Below, piece after piece: positions 35,354 to 44,235 of a DNA stretch of 64,000 nt (positions are counted from its first letter, which is position 1; each line of letters starts with the position of its first letter). Under the pieces are notes generated by a model. That model was not told the DNA's origin. It ran no database searches and was given only the letters and a program-made list of their open reading frames with translations. A program made the translations under genes and the position numbers. The stretch comes from Pseudomonas palleroniana (GTDB lineage: Bacteria; Pseudomonadota; Gammaproteobacteria; Pseudomonadales; Pseudomonadaceae), in NCBI RefSeq assembly GCF_003031675.1, contig NZ_PYWX01000032.1, positions 62,001 to 126,000 on the forward strand, read 5' to 3'.

Positions 35354-36670
35354 ATGCAAAAACTCCCCACGGGCGCTGTCGCGGCGGCCTGCCGTGTGTC
35401 GAACCGCACGCCACGCCTGATCAGTGCGCTGCTGCTGTTGAGTGTTCTGCCCACCTCGTCGTGGGCGGCGGGGTTGATCGACGACAGTCATGCCACCCTG
35501 ACGCTACGCAACTACTACCTGGACCGTGACTACAAGGACGACGGCGCCAAGACCGCCGCCCGCGAATGGGCGCAGGCGTTTATCCTCAACCTGGAATCGG
35601 GGTACACCCCAGGTATCGTGGGCTTTGGCCTGGATATGCGCGGGCTGATGGGGGTCAAGCTCGACTCTTCGCCAGACCGCAGCGGCACTGAATTATTGCC
35701 GGTATCGGCCAGCGACAAGCGTGCCGCCGATGAATATTCGCGGCTGGCGCCGACCGCCAAGTTGCGGTTTGCCCAAACCACGGTGAAGGCCGGCGACGTG
35801 TCGATCTTTCTGCCATTCGCTTTTGCCAGCCCGTCGCGCCTGCTGCCGCAGACCTTTCGCGGCACGACCTTGAGTTCCAAGGATATCGACGGGCTGACCC
35901 TGAATACCGGCTACATCGACCGTATCAACAAGCGCGATTCCACCGACTACCAGGCCATGACGATCGCCTCGCCCAACCGCCGGTTCAACGCCACCGCAAC
36001 CACCTCGCACCTGGCTTACCTGGGCGGCGATTACCAGTTCAATAAAGACCTCAGCCTGCGTATTTATCACTCGCAAGTGGCGGATCTCTACCAGCAGGAC
36101 ACCTTCGCGTTGCTGCATAACCTGCCAGTGGGCGACGGGGTACTGACCAGCGATCTGCGCAGTTTTTTCAGCCGCGAAGACGGCAGCGCCAAGGCCGGTA
36201 AGGTGGACAACCGCAACCTCTCGGCGCTGTTCGGCTATCGCCTCGGCGGGCATCGTTTCAGCTTGGGCTACATGCACTCCAGCGGCGACACGGCCACGCC
36301 CTATATCTCGGGTACCGAGCTGATGGGCATGAGCGAACTGACCATGAGTTCGGACTTTCTCAACGCCAAGGAGCGCACCTGGCAGGCGATCTACGACTAT
36401 GACTTTGCAGCCTCGGGCTTGCCGGGCCTGAAAAGCCGGCTGCGGTATGTGCGAGGCGACAATATCGAATTGACGGCTTTCAATGCCCAGGACCGCAAGG
36501 AGCGTGAGTTCCAGATGGAACTGGGCTACGTGATCCAGAGTGGCCCGCTGAAGAACGTCGGGCTGATGGCGCGCAAATCGATCTACCGCAACGACTTCCC
36601 CGGTGGCGCCGCGTTTCGCGATGAAAACCAGACACGCTTCCTGGTGCTTTACACCGTGGCGCTCTGGTAG
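35354..36670 (+). CDS. OprD-family outer-membrane porin
   Basis: A 438-residue porin from the ATG at 35354 (MQKLPTG). A long leader ends with the signal cleavage SSWAAG. The mature start LIDDSHATLTLRNYYLDRDY is the hallmark of OprD/Opd porins, and the C-terminus ends in an aromatic strand (FLVLYTVALW). Conserved family segments include LNLESGYTPGIVGFGLDMRGLMGVKLDSS and the GGxYQFNKDLSL region. OprD paralogues in such clusters (OpdP/OpdK/VanP types) take up aromatic or small acids. Position beside the aromatic-acid importer and ech-vdh-fcs suggests a hydroxycinnamate or vanillate channel. No ribosome site is strong, so the start is less certain than the family. Confidence 0.88.
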   Translation: MQKLPTGAVAAACRVSNRTPRLISALLLLSVLPTSSWAAGLIDDSHATLTLRNYYLDRDYKDDGAKTAAREWAQAFILNLESGYTPGIVGFGLDMRGLMGVKLDSSPDRSGTELLPVSASDKRAADEYSRLAPTAKLRFAQTTVKAGDVSIFLPFAFASPSRLLPQTFRGTTLSSKDIDGLTLNTGYIDRINKRDSTDYQAMTIASPNRRFNATATTSHLAYLGGDYQFNKDLSLRIYHSQVADLYQQDTFALLHNLPVGDGVLTSDLRSFFSREDGSAKAGKVDNRNLSALFGYRLGGHRFSLGYMHSSGDTATPYISGTELMGMSELTMSSDFLNAKERTWQAIYDYDFAASGLPGLKSRLRYVRGDNIELTAFNAQDRKEREFQMELGYVIQSGPLKNVGLMARKSIYRNDFPGGAAFRDENQTRFLVLYTVALW

Positions 36671-36671
36671 G

Positions 36672-37163
36672 TCAGCCGTCCTGATAAACCTTCTTGAGCA
36701 GGCGCAGCAGCTCTGCACGCTCTTCGGCGTCGAGGGCGGCGGTGGCGTCCAGGTCGCTCTGGGCGGCGATGTCCTTGAGTTCTTTGAGCAGGATTTCGCC
36801 AGGCTTGCTCAAGAAAATCCCATAGGAACGCTTGTCCGGTTTGCAGCGCACGCGCACGGCCAGGGCGCGGCTTTCCAGTTTGTTCAGCAAGGGCACCACC
36901 TGCGGTGGTTCGATGGCCAGGGCGCGTGCCAGGTCGGCCTGCATCAGCCCGGGGTTCTGCTCGATGATCGCCAGGGCCGAGAACTGCGCTGGGCGCAGGT
37001 CATGCTCGGACAGCCGGCCGATCAGGTTCTGGAACAGCTTGAGCTGGGCGCGGCGCAGGGCATAACCGATCAGATCGTCCAGCGCTGAATCCAGCGGCGG
37101 CCGTGCCTCGTCGTTGTCGGGCAGGGCCTGGCGGGTGGCGGCGAGGGTGGAGGGCTTGGCCAT
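36672..37163 (-). CDS. ferR: MarR-family repressor of ferulate catabolism
   Basis: A 163-residue MarR regulator with the winged HTH LRPAQFSALAIIEQNPGLMQADLARALAIEPPQVVPLLNKLE and the basic wing RVRCKPDKRSYGIFLSKPG. It is divergent from ech, with 213 bp between them carrying inverted repeats. In P. fluorescens BF13 a MarR protein called FerR controls the ferulate genes in this arrangement, with feruloyl-CoA as inducer; I use the name on that basis. It converges with the porin gene, ending 2 bp after the porin stop codon. Confidence 0.85.
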   Translation of the reverse strand: MAKPSTLAATRQALPDNDEARPPLDSALDDLIGYALRRAQLKLFQNLIGRLSEHDLRPAQFSALAIIEQNPGLMQADLARALAIEPPQVVPLLNKLESRALAVRVRCKPDKRSYGIFLSKPGEILLKELKDIAAQSDLDATAALDAEERAELLRLLKKVYQDG

Positions 37164-37283
37164 TGGCAGTGCAATCCTCAGGAAAGGGAGGTTAAGAAGG
37201 CTATCTAGTTTGCCGGGGTTGACGCGCCCTGGCTACGACAGCTTTTCAAGTCGCAGGAAAAAACGCTGGTCACACCTTGAGAA

Positions 37284-37324
37284 ATATTGGTTATTCAAAT
37301 TAATAGTTAATTGACATAACCATA
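37284..37324. promoter_or_regulatory. ech promoter with FerR operator candidate
   Basis: TGGTTAT (37288-37294) and ATAACCA (37316-37322) form a perfect inverted repeat. Inside it TCAAATTAATAGTTAATTGA is itself nearly symmetrical. A -35-like TTGACA at 37311-37316 overlaps the right arm, with TTTAAT 15 bp further on, so a MarR protein bound here would block the ech promoter. Confidence 0.55.
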
Positions 37325-37376
37325 TTTGCGGTTTAATTTCGAATCCATCTTCACACCAGAACAAGAGCATACCGCC

Positions 37377-38207
37377 ATGAGCAATTACGAAAGCCGTTGG
37401 ACCACTGTCAAGGTTGAGATCGAGCAAGGCATCGCCTGGGTCATTCTCAATCGCCCGGAAAAACGCAACGCGATGAGCCCGACCCTCAACCGGGAAATGA
37501 TCGACGTGCTGGAAACCCTGGAGCAGGATCCGGCGGCCGGTGTGCTGGTACTGACGGGCGCCGGTGAAGCCTGGACCGCAGGCATGGACCTCAAGGAATA
37601 CTTTCGCGAAGTGGATGCCGGCCCGGAAATCCTCCAGGAAAAAATCCGCCGTGAAGCCTCGCAATGGCAATGGAAGCTGCTGCGCATGTACGCCAAACCA
37701 ACCATCGCCATGGTCAACGGCTGGTGCTTCGGCGGTGGTTTCAGCCCGCTGGTGGCCTGCGATCTGGCGATCTGCGCCGATGAAGCGACCTTCGGTCTCT
37801 CGGAAATCAACTGGGGCATCCCACCGGGCAACCTGGTCAGCAAGGCCATGGCCGACACCGTGGGCCATCGTCAATCGCTGTACTACATCATGACCGGCAA
37901 GACCTTCGGCGGGCAGAAAGCCGCTGAAATGGGCCTGGTCAACGAGAGCGTGCCGCTGGCGCAGCTGCGCGAAGTCACCATTGAGCTGGCGCGCAACCTG
38001 TTGGAGAAAAACCCGGTGGTGCTGCGCGCGGCCAAGCAGGGTTTCAAGCGTTGCCGCGAACTGACCTGGGAGCAGAACGAAGATTACCTCTACGCCAAGC
38101 TCGATCAGTCACGCTTGCTCGACACCGAAGGCGGACGCGAGCAGGGCATGAAGCAATTCCTCGACGACAAGAGCATCAAGCCGGGCCTGCAGGCGTATAA
38201 ACGCTGA
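37377..38207 (+). CDS. ech: Hydroxycinnamoyl-CoA hydratase-lyase (enoyl-CoA hydratase/aldolase)
   Basis: A 276-residue crotonase-fold enzyme, almost identical to HCHL of P. fluorescens AN103 as I recall it. The start at the ATG at 37377 reproduces its exact length. Catalytic and substrate residues known from that enzyme are in register: Met70 and Gly120 (oxyanion hole), Tyr75, Ser123, Glu143 and Tyr239. It hydrates feruloyl-CoA (also p-coumaroyl- and caffeoyl-CoA) and cleaves the product to vanillin plus acetyl-CoA. First gene of ech-vdh-fcs, with the ferR repressor divergent upstream. Confidence 0.97.
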   Translation: MSNYESRWTTVKVEIEQGIAWVILNRPEKRNAMSPTLNREMIDVLETLEQDPAAGVLVLTGAGEAWTAGMDLKEYFREVDAGPEILQEKIRREASQWQWKLLRMYAKPTIAMVNGWCFGGGFSPLVACDLAICADEATFGLSEINWGIPPGNLVSKAMADTVGHRQSLYYIMTGKTFGGQKAAEMGLVNESVPLAQLREVTIELARNLLEKNPVVLRAAKQGFKRCRELTWEQNEDYLYAKLDQSRLLDTEGGREQGMKQFLDDKSIKPGLQAYKR

Positions 38208-38284
38208 AGTGTGCGGCCTGCGGGCCGCATCGCCGTCACCCTGCTTGAACGTATTCCCGATAAAGATAATAAAGAGGAATCACC

Positions 38285-39733
38285 ATGCTGGACGTGCCCC
38301 TATTGATTGGCGGCCAGTCGTGCCCCGCCCGCGACGGTCGAACCTTCGAGCGTTGCAACCCGGTGACCGGTGCCGTGGTTTCGCGGGTGGCCGCCGCCAC
38401 CCTGGAAGATGCCGACGCCTCCGTGGCGGCGGCCCAGGCCGCGTTTCCCGTCTGGGCTGCGCTGGCGCCCAACGAGCGTCGCACCCGCCTGCTCAAGGCC
38501 GCCGAGCAATTGCAGGCGCGTAGCGCTGAATTTATCGCCGCGGCCGGTGAGACCGGCGCCATGCCCAACTGGTATGGCTTTAACGTGCGCCTGGCGGCCA
38601 ATATCCTGCGCGAAGCCGCGTCGATGACCACCCAGATCACCGGCGAAGTCATCCCCTCCGATGTGCCTGGCAGCTTTGCCATGGCCCTGCGCCAACCGTG
38701 CGGCGTGGTACTGGGCATCGCGCCCTGGAATGCCCCGGTTATTCTCGCCACCCGCGCCATTGCCATGCCGCTCGCCTGCGGCAACACCGTGGTGCTCAAG
38801 GCTTCCGAGTTAAGCCCGGCGGTACACCGGTTGATCGGCCAGGTGTTGCAGGACGCCGGCCTGGGCGATGGCGTGGTCAATGTCATCAGCAATGCGCCGA
38901 CGGATGCGGCCGCGATTGTCGAGCGGCTGATCGCCAACCCGGCGGTGCGGCGAGTCAATTTCACCGGTTCGACCCATGTCGGGCGGATTGTCGGCGAACT
39001 CTGCGCTCGCCATCTCAAGCCGGCGCTGCTGGAACTGGGTGGCAAGGCACCGTTGCTGGTGCTCGATGACGCCGACCTGGACGCTGCCGTAGCGGCCGCG
39101 GCCTTCGGCGCGTATTTCAATCAGGGGCAGATCTGCATGTCCACCGAACGCCTGATTGTCGATGCCAAGGTCGCCGATGCCTTTACCGCCAAGCTGGCGG
39201 CCAAGCTCGCAACCCTGCGCGCCGGTGACCCTGCCGCTCCGGATTCGGTGCTGGGTTCGCTGGTGGATGCCGGCGCCGGCACGCGCATCAAGGCGCTGAT
39301 CGATGATGCCCTGAGCCAGGGCGCACGCCTGGTGGCCGGCGGGCAATTGGACGGCAGCATCCTGCAGCCGACCCTGATCGAGGGTGTCACCGAACACATG
39401 CGGCTCTACCGCGAAGAGTCCTTCGGCCCGGTGGCGGTGTTGCTGCGCGCTGACGGTGACGAAGCGCTGCTGCGCCTGGCCAACGATTCCGAGTTCGGTT
39501 TGTCGGCGGCGATCTTCAGCCGCGATACCGGACGTGCCCTGGCGCTTGCGCAACGGGTGGAATCCGGCATTTGCCATATCAACGGCCCGACGGTGCATGA
39601 CGAGGCGCAGATGCCCTTTGGCGGCGTCAAGTCCAGCGGTTATGGCAGCTTTGGCGGCAAAGCCTCCATCGAACACTTCACGCAATTGCGCTGGGTGACG
39701 TTGCAGAACGGGCCACGGCACTACCCGATCTGA
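38285..39733 (+). CDS. vdh: Vanillin dehydrogenase
   Basis: A 482-residue aldehyde dehydrogenase, the same length as P. fluorescens Vdh as I recall it, with an AAAGAGG ribosome site. The cofactor-binding segment is APWNAPVIL, the general base Glu lies in LELGGKAP, and the catalytic Cys lies in NQGQICMSTER. The C-terminus reads PFGGVKSSGYGSFGGKASIEHFTQLRWVT. It oxidises vanillin to vanillate with NAD and also handles 4-hydroxybenzaldehyde and protocatechualdehyde, the HCHL products. It lies 77 bp after ech and 62 bp before fcs, in one operon. Confidence 0.96.
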   Translation: MLDVPLLIGGQSCPARDGRTFERCNPVTGAVVSRVAAATLEDADASVAAAQAAFPVWAALAPNERRTRLLKAAEQLQARSAEFIAAAGETGAMPNWYGFNVRLAANILREAASMTTQITGEVIPSDVPGSFAMALRQPCGVVLGIAPWNAPVILATRAIAMPLACGNTVVLKASELSPAVHRLIGQVLQDAGLGDGVVNVISNAPTDAAAIVERLIANPAVRRVNFTGSTHVGRIVGELCARHLKPALLELGGKAPLLVLDDADLDAAVAAAAFGAYFNQGQICMSTERLIVDAKVADAFTAKLAAKLATLRAGDPAAPDSVLGSLVDAGAGTRIKALIDDALSQGARLVAGGQLDGSILQPTLIEGVTEHMRLYREESFGPVAVLLRADGDEALLRLANDSEFGLSAAIFSRDTGRALALAQRVESGICHINGPTVHDEAQMPFGGVKSSGYGSFGGKASIEHFTQLRWVTLQNGPRHYPI

Positions 39734-39749
39734 GTCCGTTGCGCGACAT

Positions 39750-39779
39750 AACAATAAAGGCGGGCGTTTGACCCGCCTT
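39750..39779 (+). promoter_or_regulatory. CA motif and hairpin between vdh and fcs
   Basis: AACAATAA (39750-39757) fits the AAYAAYAA Hfq/Crc motif. It is followed by an 8-bp stem, AAGGCGGG / CCCGCCTT (39757-39779, loop CGTTTGA), with no T-run. The hairpin ends just before the fcs ribosome site GGAGGG and could be a processing signal, weak attenuator or translation-control element. Confidence 0.5.
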
Positions 39780-39795
39780 GATGGAGGGCATCCTT

Positions 39796-41679
39796 GTGAG
39801 TTCCGAATTCAGACCGCAACCCCAGTCCGAGCCGCACCCGCCGCGGTACCGCGCGGTGTCCATCGGCCATGCGCCGGTCGAGGTCACTGAAGAACAGGGC
39901 GTGCTGCATATGCGTTCCCTGGAGCCATTGGCCGAGCTGCCGATGCGCTTGCTGGATCGTCTGGTGCATTGGGCCGAGGTACGGCCTGAGCAGACGTTTA
40001 TCGCCGCGCGCCAAGCCGACGGTGAATGGCGCCGAGTCAGCTACGCGCAGATGCTCGCCAGCGTGCGAGCCATCGCCCAGAGCCTGCTGGGCTTCGGGCT
40101 GTCGGCGCACAAGCCCTTGGCGCTGCTGTCAGGCAACGATATCGAACATTTGCAGATCGCCCTCGGCGCGATGTACGCCGGCATTCCCTATTGCCCGATT
40201 TCGCCGGCGTACTCATTGTTGTCCCAGGATTTCGCCAAGCTGCGGCATGTATGCGACCTGTTGCAACCGGGGCTGCTGTTTGTCAGCGATGCGCCGGCGT
40301 ATCAGCGTGCGATCGATGCGGTAGTGCCGGCCGACACACCGCTGATCAGTGTGCGCGGCGAGGTACCGGGGCGTACCCACGTCAGCTTTGCGCGCCTGCT
40401 GCAAACACCCGGCGGTGCCGAGGCCGAGGCGGCGTTCAACGCCACCGGCCCCGACACCATCGCCAAATTCCTCTTCACCTCGGGCTCGACCAAGTTGCCC
40501 AAGGCGGTGATCACCACCCAGCGCATGCTGTGCGCCAACCAGCAAATGCTGTTGCAGACGTTTCCGGTGTTTGGCGAGGAGCCGCCGGTGCTGGTGGACT
40601 GGCTGCCGTGGAACCACACTTTTGGCGGCAGCCACAACGTGGGCATCGTGCTTTACAACGGCGGCACCTTTTACCTGGACGACGGCAAGCCCACGGCCCA
40701 GGGCTTCGCCCAGACCCTGCGCAACCTCAAGGAGATCTCACCCACGGCGTACCTGACGGTGCCCAAGGGCTGGGAAGAGCTGGTCAATGCGCTGGAGCAG
40801 GACGCCGAGTTGCGCGAGTGCTTTTTTGCCCGCATGAAGCTGTTCTTCTTCGCTGCCGCCGGCCTGTCGCAAAGTGTCTGGGATCGCCTTGACCGGGTGG
40901 CCGAGCGGCACTGCGGCGAGCGCATCCGCATGATGGCGGGGCTGGGCATGACCGAAGCCGCGCCATCCTGCACCTTCACCACCGGGCCGTTGTCGATGGC
41001 CGGTTACATCGGCTTGCCCGCGCCGGGTTGCGAGGTGCGGCTGGTGCCGGTGGACGGCAAGTTCGAAGGGCGCTTTCGCGGACCGCACATCATGCCCGGC
41101 TACTGGCGGGCGCCTGAGCAAACCGCCGAGGTGTTCGATGAGCAGGGTTATTACTGTTCCGGGGATGCGCTCAAGCTTGCCGACCCCCGGCAACCGCAAT
41201 GGGGGCTGATGTTCGACGGGCGGATTGCCGAAGACTTCAAGCTGTCTTCCGGGGTATTTGTCAGCGTCGGCCCGCTGCGCAATCGCGCCGTGCTTGAAGG
41301 CTCGCCCTATGTGCAGGATGTGGTGATTGCCGCGCCGGACCGTGAATGCCTGGGTGCGCTGGTGTTCGCCAGGCTCTACGAATGCCGCAGGCTGGCGGGC
41401 CTGAGCGCCGAGGCCAGCGACACTGAAGTGTTGGCCAGTGCGCCGGTGCGCCAGTGGTTCGCCGACTGGTTGCAGCGACTCAATCGTGAGGCCACCGGCA
41501 ATGCCAGTCGCCTGGAGTGGATTGCGCTGCTCGACGAGCCGGCGTCCATCGACCGCGGTGAAATTACCGACAAGGGTTCGATCAACCAGCGTGCGGTATT
41601 GCAGTGGCGTGCGGCGAAAGTCGAGGCGTTGTATCGCGGTGAAGACCCCACGCTGCTGCGTGCGGAACACACACGATGA
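39796..41679 (+). CDS. fcs: Feruloyl-CoA synthetase
   Basis: A 627-residue acyl-adenylate-forming CoA ligase. I choose the GTG at 39796 (MSSEFRPQ) because a strong GGAGGG site lies 7 nt upstream; in-frame ATG 39781 and TTG 39778 have none. The AMP-binding P-loop reads LFTSGSTKLPKAV. Later motifs are GLGMTEAAP and the C-terminal YYCSGDALKL and FKLSSG. It activates ferulate, p-coumarate and caffeate with ATP and CoA, the entry step of the non-beta-oxidative side-chain cleavage. Third gene of the ferulate operon, 9 bp before an acyl-CoA dehydrogenase gene. Confidence 0.95.
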   Translation: MSSEFRPQPQSEPHPPRYRAVSIGHAPVEVTEEQGVLHMRSLEPLAELPMRLLDRLVHWAEVRPEQTFIAARQADGEWRRVSYAQMLASVRAIAQSLLGFGLSAHKPLALLSGNDIEHLQIALGAMYAGIPYCPISPAYSLLSQDFAKLRHVCDLLQPGLLFVSDAPAYQRAIDAVVPADTPLISVRGEVPGRTHVSFARLLQTPGGAEAEAAFNATGPDTIAKFLFTSGSTKLPKAVITTQRMLCANQQMLLQTFPVFGEEPPVLVDWLPWNHTFGGSHNVGIVLYNGGTFYLDDGKPTAQGFAQTLRNLKEISPTAYLTVPKGWEELVNALEQDAELRECFFARMKLFFFAAAGLSQSVWDRLDRVAERHCGERIRMMAGLGMTEAAPSCTFTTGPLSMAGYIGLPAPGCEVRLVPVDGKFEGRFRGPHIMPGYWRAPEQTAEVFDEQGYYCSGDALKLADPRQPQWGLMFDGRIAEDFKLSSGVFVSVGPLRNRAVLEGSPYVQDVVIAAPDRECLGALVFARLYECRRLAGLSAEASDTEVLASAPVRQWFADWLQRLNREATGNASRLEWIALLDEPASIDRGEITDKGSINQRAVLQWRAAKVEALYRGEDPTLLRAEHTR

Positions 41680-41688
41680 GGTGTGCCG

Positions 41689-43431
41689 ATGCCCAGCTAT
41701 GAGGCGCCCCTGCGCGATATGCAATTTGTGCTCGAGCATTGGCTGCAGGCGCCTGATGTGTGGCGCCGCAACCCGGCGTTCGAGGCGTTGGACCTGCCGC
41801 TGGCGCTGCAAGTGCTGGAGGAAGCCGCGCGCTTCAGCCAGGGCGTGCTGGCGCCTTTGAACGCCCCGGGTGATCGTCAGGGTTGCCGCTGGCAGGCGGG
41901 CCAGGTGAGCACCCCGGACGGTTTTGCCCAGGCGTATCAAGCCTATGTCGACGGCGGCTGGCCGGCGCTGGCCTGTGCTGAGGCGCTGGGCGGGCAGGGC
42001 TTGCCGCAGGTGCTCGACGCCGCCGTGCAAGAGATGCTCTATGCCAGCAACCACGCCTGGGCCATGTACACCGGCATTGCCCACGGCGCCTACCTGTGCC
42101 TCAAGACCCATGCGGCGCCGTGGTTGCAGGCGCGTTATCTGCCCGAGATCATCAGCGGCCATAGCTTGCCGACCATGTGCCTGACCGAGCCGCAGGCCGG
42201 CAGCGACGTCGGTTTGCTGCGCTGTCGCGCCGAACCCCAGGGAGATGGCAGCTATCGCCTGAACGGCAGCAAACTGTTTATTTCCGGCGGTGAGCACGAC
42301 TTCACCGCCAATATCCTGCACCTGGTGTTGGCGCGCCTGCCCGATGCGCCGCCCGGCAGCCGCGGTATTTCGTTGTTCCTGGTGCCCAAGTGCCTGGACG
42401 ATGGCCAGGCCAATGGCGTGCGCTGTGAGGGCATCGAGCACAAGATGGGCATCCAGGGCAGTGCCACCTGCTCGCTGGTGTTCGACGCCGCCCAGGGCTG
42501 GTTGATCGGCGAGCCCCATCGTGGCCTGGCAGCGATGTTCGTGATGATGAATTCGGCACGCCTGCATGTCGGCCTGCAAGGCTTGGGGCATGTCGACGCG
42601 GCTTGGCAGCACGCCCGGCAGTACGCCGCTGAGCGCGTGCAAATGCGCGCACCGTCACGGCCCGCGACAGTGGCCGCGCAAGCCGCTGACCCCATTCGTT
42701 ATCACCCGGCCATGCGCCGCGTGTTGCTCGAGTTGCGCACCACCAGCGAAGGCCTGCGCGCCATCGGTTACTGGGCCGCGCACTTGCTCGATCAGGCTGA
42801 GCAGGGGCCGGACCCGGCGGCGGCCGCATTGGCGTCGTTGCTGACCCCGATCATCAAGGCGTTTTTTACCGAACAGGGTTTCCGCCAGGCGAGCAACGCG
42901 TTGCAGGTCTTCGGCGGCTACGGTTATGTCACCGAGTTCGGTATCGAGCAAACCCTGCGCGACAGTCGCATCGCGATGATTTATGAGGGCAGCAATGAGA
43001 TCCAGGCCAATGACCTGCTGCTGCGCAAAGTGCTGGGCGATGAGGGCCAGGCGTTTGGCTTGTTGCTGGCCGAGCTGCGCGCTGAAGCCGGGCAGGGCCG
43101 GCAGCATGCTGAGTGCGCAGGGTTTGCCGACGCGTTGGACAGTCTCTGCGATGCCTTGGCCGGTGCGGTGAGCGCCATTCGCGAGCGGTCTGGCAAAGAC
43201 CGCGAATACCCGTATCGGGCCGCGCCGGACTTCCTCCAGTTGTGTGGCGTAGCGCTGTTGGCCTTTGCCTGGGCACGGGCTGCGCGGGTCTCCAGGGTAT
43301 TACCCGAAAGCGATCCGTTGCGTGACGCCAAGCTGCAAAGCGCCGGGTTCTTTTTCGATTACCTGCCGTCGCGGCTGGCCCAGCACCTGGGCGCAATCGA
43401 GGGGGCACGCGCGGCGCTGGCGTTCGTCTGA
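41689..43431 (+). CDS. Acyl-CoA dehydrogenase of the ferulate operon
   Basis: A 580-residue FAD-dependent acyl-CoA dehydrogenase of the long (DmdC/FadE-like) type, starting at the ATG at 41689 with a GAGGTG ribosome site. Typical segments are MCLTEPQAGSDVG (FAD/substrate loop), KLFISGGEHD, IEHKMGIQGSATC, GGYGYVTEF and the catalytic-base region RDSRIAMIYEGSNEIQANDLLLRK. In P. putida an equivalent gene and a thiolase (aat) lie next to fcs; here the thiolase is missing. The enzyme may process phenylpropanoyl-CoA or other side-chain intermediates, but is not needed for the HCHL route, so its role here is uncertain. Confidence 0.88.
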   Translation: MPSYEAPLRDMQFVLEHWLQAPDVWRRNPAFEALDLPLALQVLEEAARFSQGVLAPLNAPGDRQGCRWQAGQVSTPDGFAQAYQAYVDGGWPALACAEALGGQGLPQVLDAAVQEMLYASNHAWAMYTGIAHGAYLCLKTHAAPWLQARYLPEIISGHSLPTMCLTEPQAGSDVGLLRCRAEPQGDGSYRLNGSKLFISGGEHDFTANILHLVLARLPDAPPGSRGISLFLVPKCLDDGQANGVRCEGIEHKMGIQGSATCSLVFDAAQGWLIGEPHRGLAAMFVMMNSARLHVGLQGLGHVDAAWQHARQYAAERVQMRAPSRPATVAAQAADPIRYHPAMRRVLLELRTTSEGLRAIGYWAAHLLDQAEQGPDPAAAALASLLTPIIKAFFTEQGFRQASNALQVFGGYGYVTEFGIEQTLRDSRIAMIYEGSNEIQANDLLLRKVLGDEGQAFGLLLAELRAEAGQGRQHAECAGFADALDSLCDALAGAVSAIRERSGKDREYPYRAAPDFLQLCGVALLAFAWARAARVSRVLPESDPLRDAKLQSAGFFFDYLPSRLAQHLGAIEGARAALAFV

Positions 43432-43450
43432 TTGCACTGACTTGCAGCAC

Positions 43451-43480
43451 GACGACTTGCGATCCGACGACTTGCGATAC
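43451..43480 (+). repeat. 15-bp tandem repeat upstream of vanR
   Basis: GACGACTTGCGATCC and GACGACTTGCGATAC follow each other directly, preceded by a partial copy (GACTTGCAGCAC). They fill the 84-bp gap before vanR, where its promoter should lie, and may be slippage-derived or a regulatory site. Confidence 0.6.
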
Positions 43481-43515
43481 TATGGGGCGACCCACGTTTT
43501 CTGGAAGTTGCCTGG

Positions 43516-44229
43516 ATGAGCAAGCCCGGCCAATTGGTGCTGATTGCACTGCGCAAGATGATTGCCAGCGGAGAGTTGGCGGCGGGTGAGCGCCTGATGG
43601 AAATTCCCACGGCGCAGCGCTTCGGCGTTTCGCGCATGCCCGTACGCATGGCATTCCGTACCCTTGAGCAGGAAGGCTTGCTGGTACCGTTCGGCGGGCG
43701 TGGCTATCAGGTGCGGTCGGTCAGCCCCAGCGATATTGCCGGCGCGGTCGAAGTGCGCGGTGTGCTTGAGGGCCTGGCGGCGCGTCAAGCCGCCGAACGC
43801 GGTTTGTCCGATGACGCGCGCAGGGCGCTTGAGCGCTGCCTGGTCGAAGGCGATCAACTGTTCGACAAGGGGTATGTCACCGAGGACGACCTTGAGGTCT
43901 ATCACGACCTGAACATGCGCTTTCACCTGGTCATCGTTGAAAGCAGCCATAACCCGGCGATTGCCGATGCCCTGGCACGCAATGACCACCTTCCATTCGC
44001 CTCGGTGACGGCACTGGCGGTGGACCGCGAGGACATGGTCCGCGAATACCGCCGCTTCAACTATGCGCACATGCAACACCACTCGGTGTTCGACGCCCTG
44101 GTCAATCGCCAGGGCGCACGGGCCGAAGCGCTGATGCGCGAACACGCCAATGCGACGTTGCGCTATGCCGACACCTTCAGCTCAGCCACTGCCGACGCGC
44201 GCATGAAGGTGATTTTGCCCGCCTCGTGA
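43516..44229 (+). CDS. vanR: VanR vanillate-responsive repressor, GntR/FadR family
   Basis: A 237-residue GntR-family regulator: an N-terminal winged HTH (LRKMIASGELAAGERLMEIPTAQRFGVSRMPVRMAFRTLEQEGLL) and a C-terminal FCD domain with a likely metal/ligand His set (NMRFHLVIVESSHN, HHSVFDAL, MREHANAT). It represses vanAB and is released by vanillate in characterised pseudomonads. Its stop lies 6 bp from that of convergent vanB. Two palindromes resembling VanR operators lie upstream of vanA. Confidence 0.92.
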   Translation: MSKPGQLVLIALRKMIASGELAAGERLMEIPTAQRFGVSRMPVRMAFRTLEQEGLLVPFGGRGYQVRSVSPSDIAGAVEVRGVLEGLAARQAAERGLSDDARRALERCLVEGDQLFDKGYVTEDDLEVYHDLNMRFHLVIVESSHNPAIADALARNDHLPFASVTALAVDREDMVREYRRFNYAHMQHHSVFDALVNRQGARAEALMREHANATLRYADTFSSATADARMKVILPAS

Positions 44230-44235
44230 CACGCC

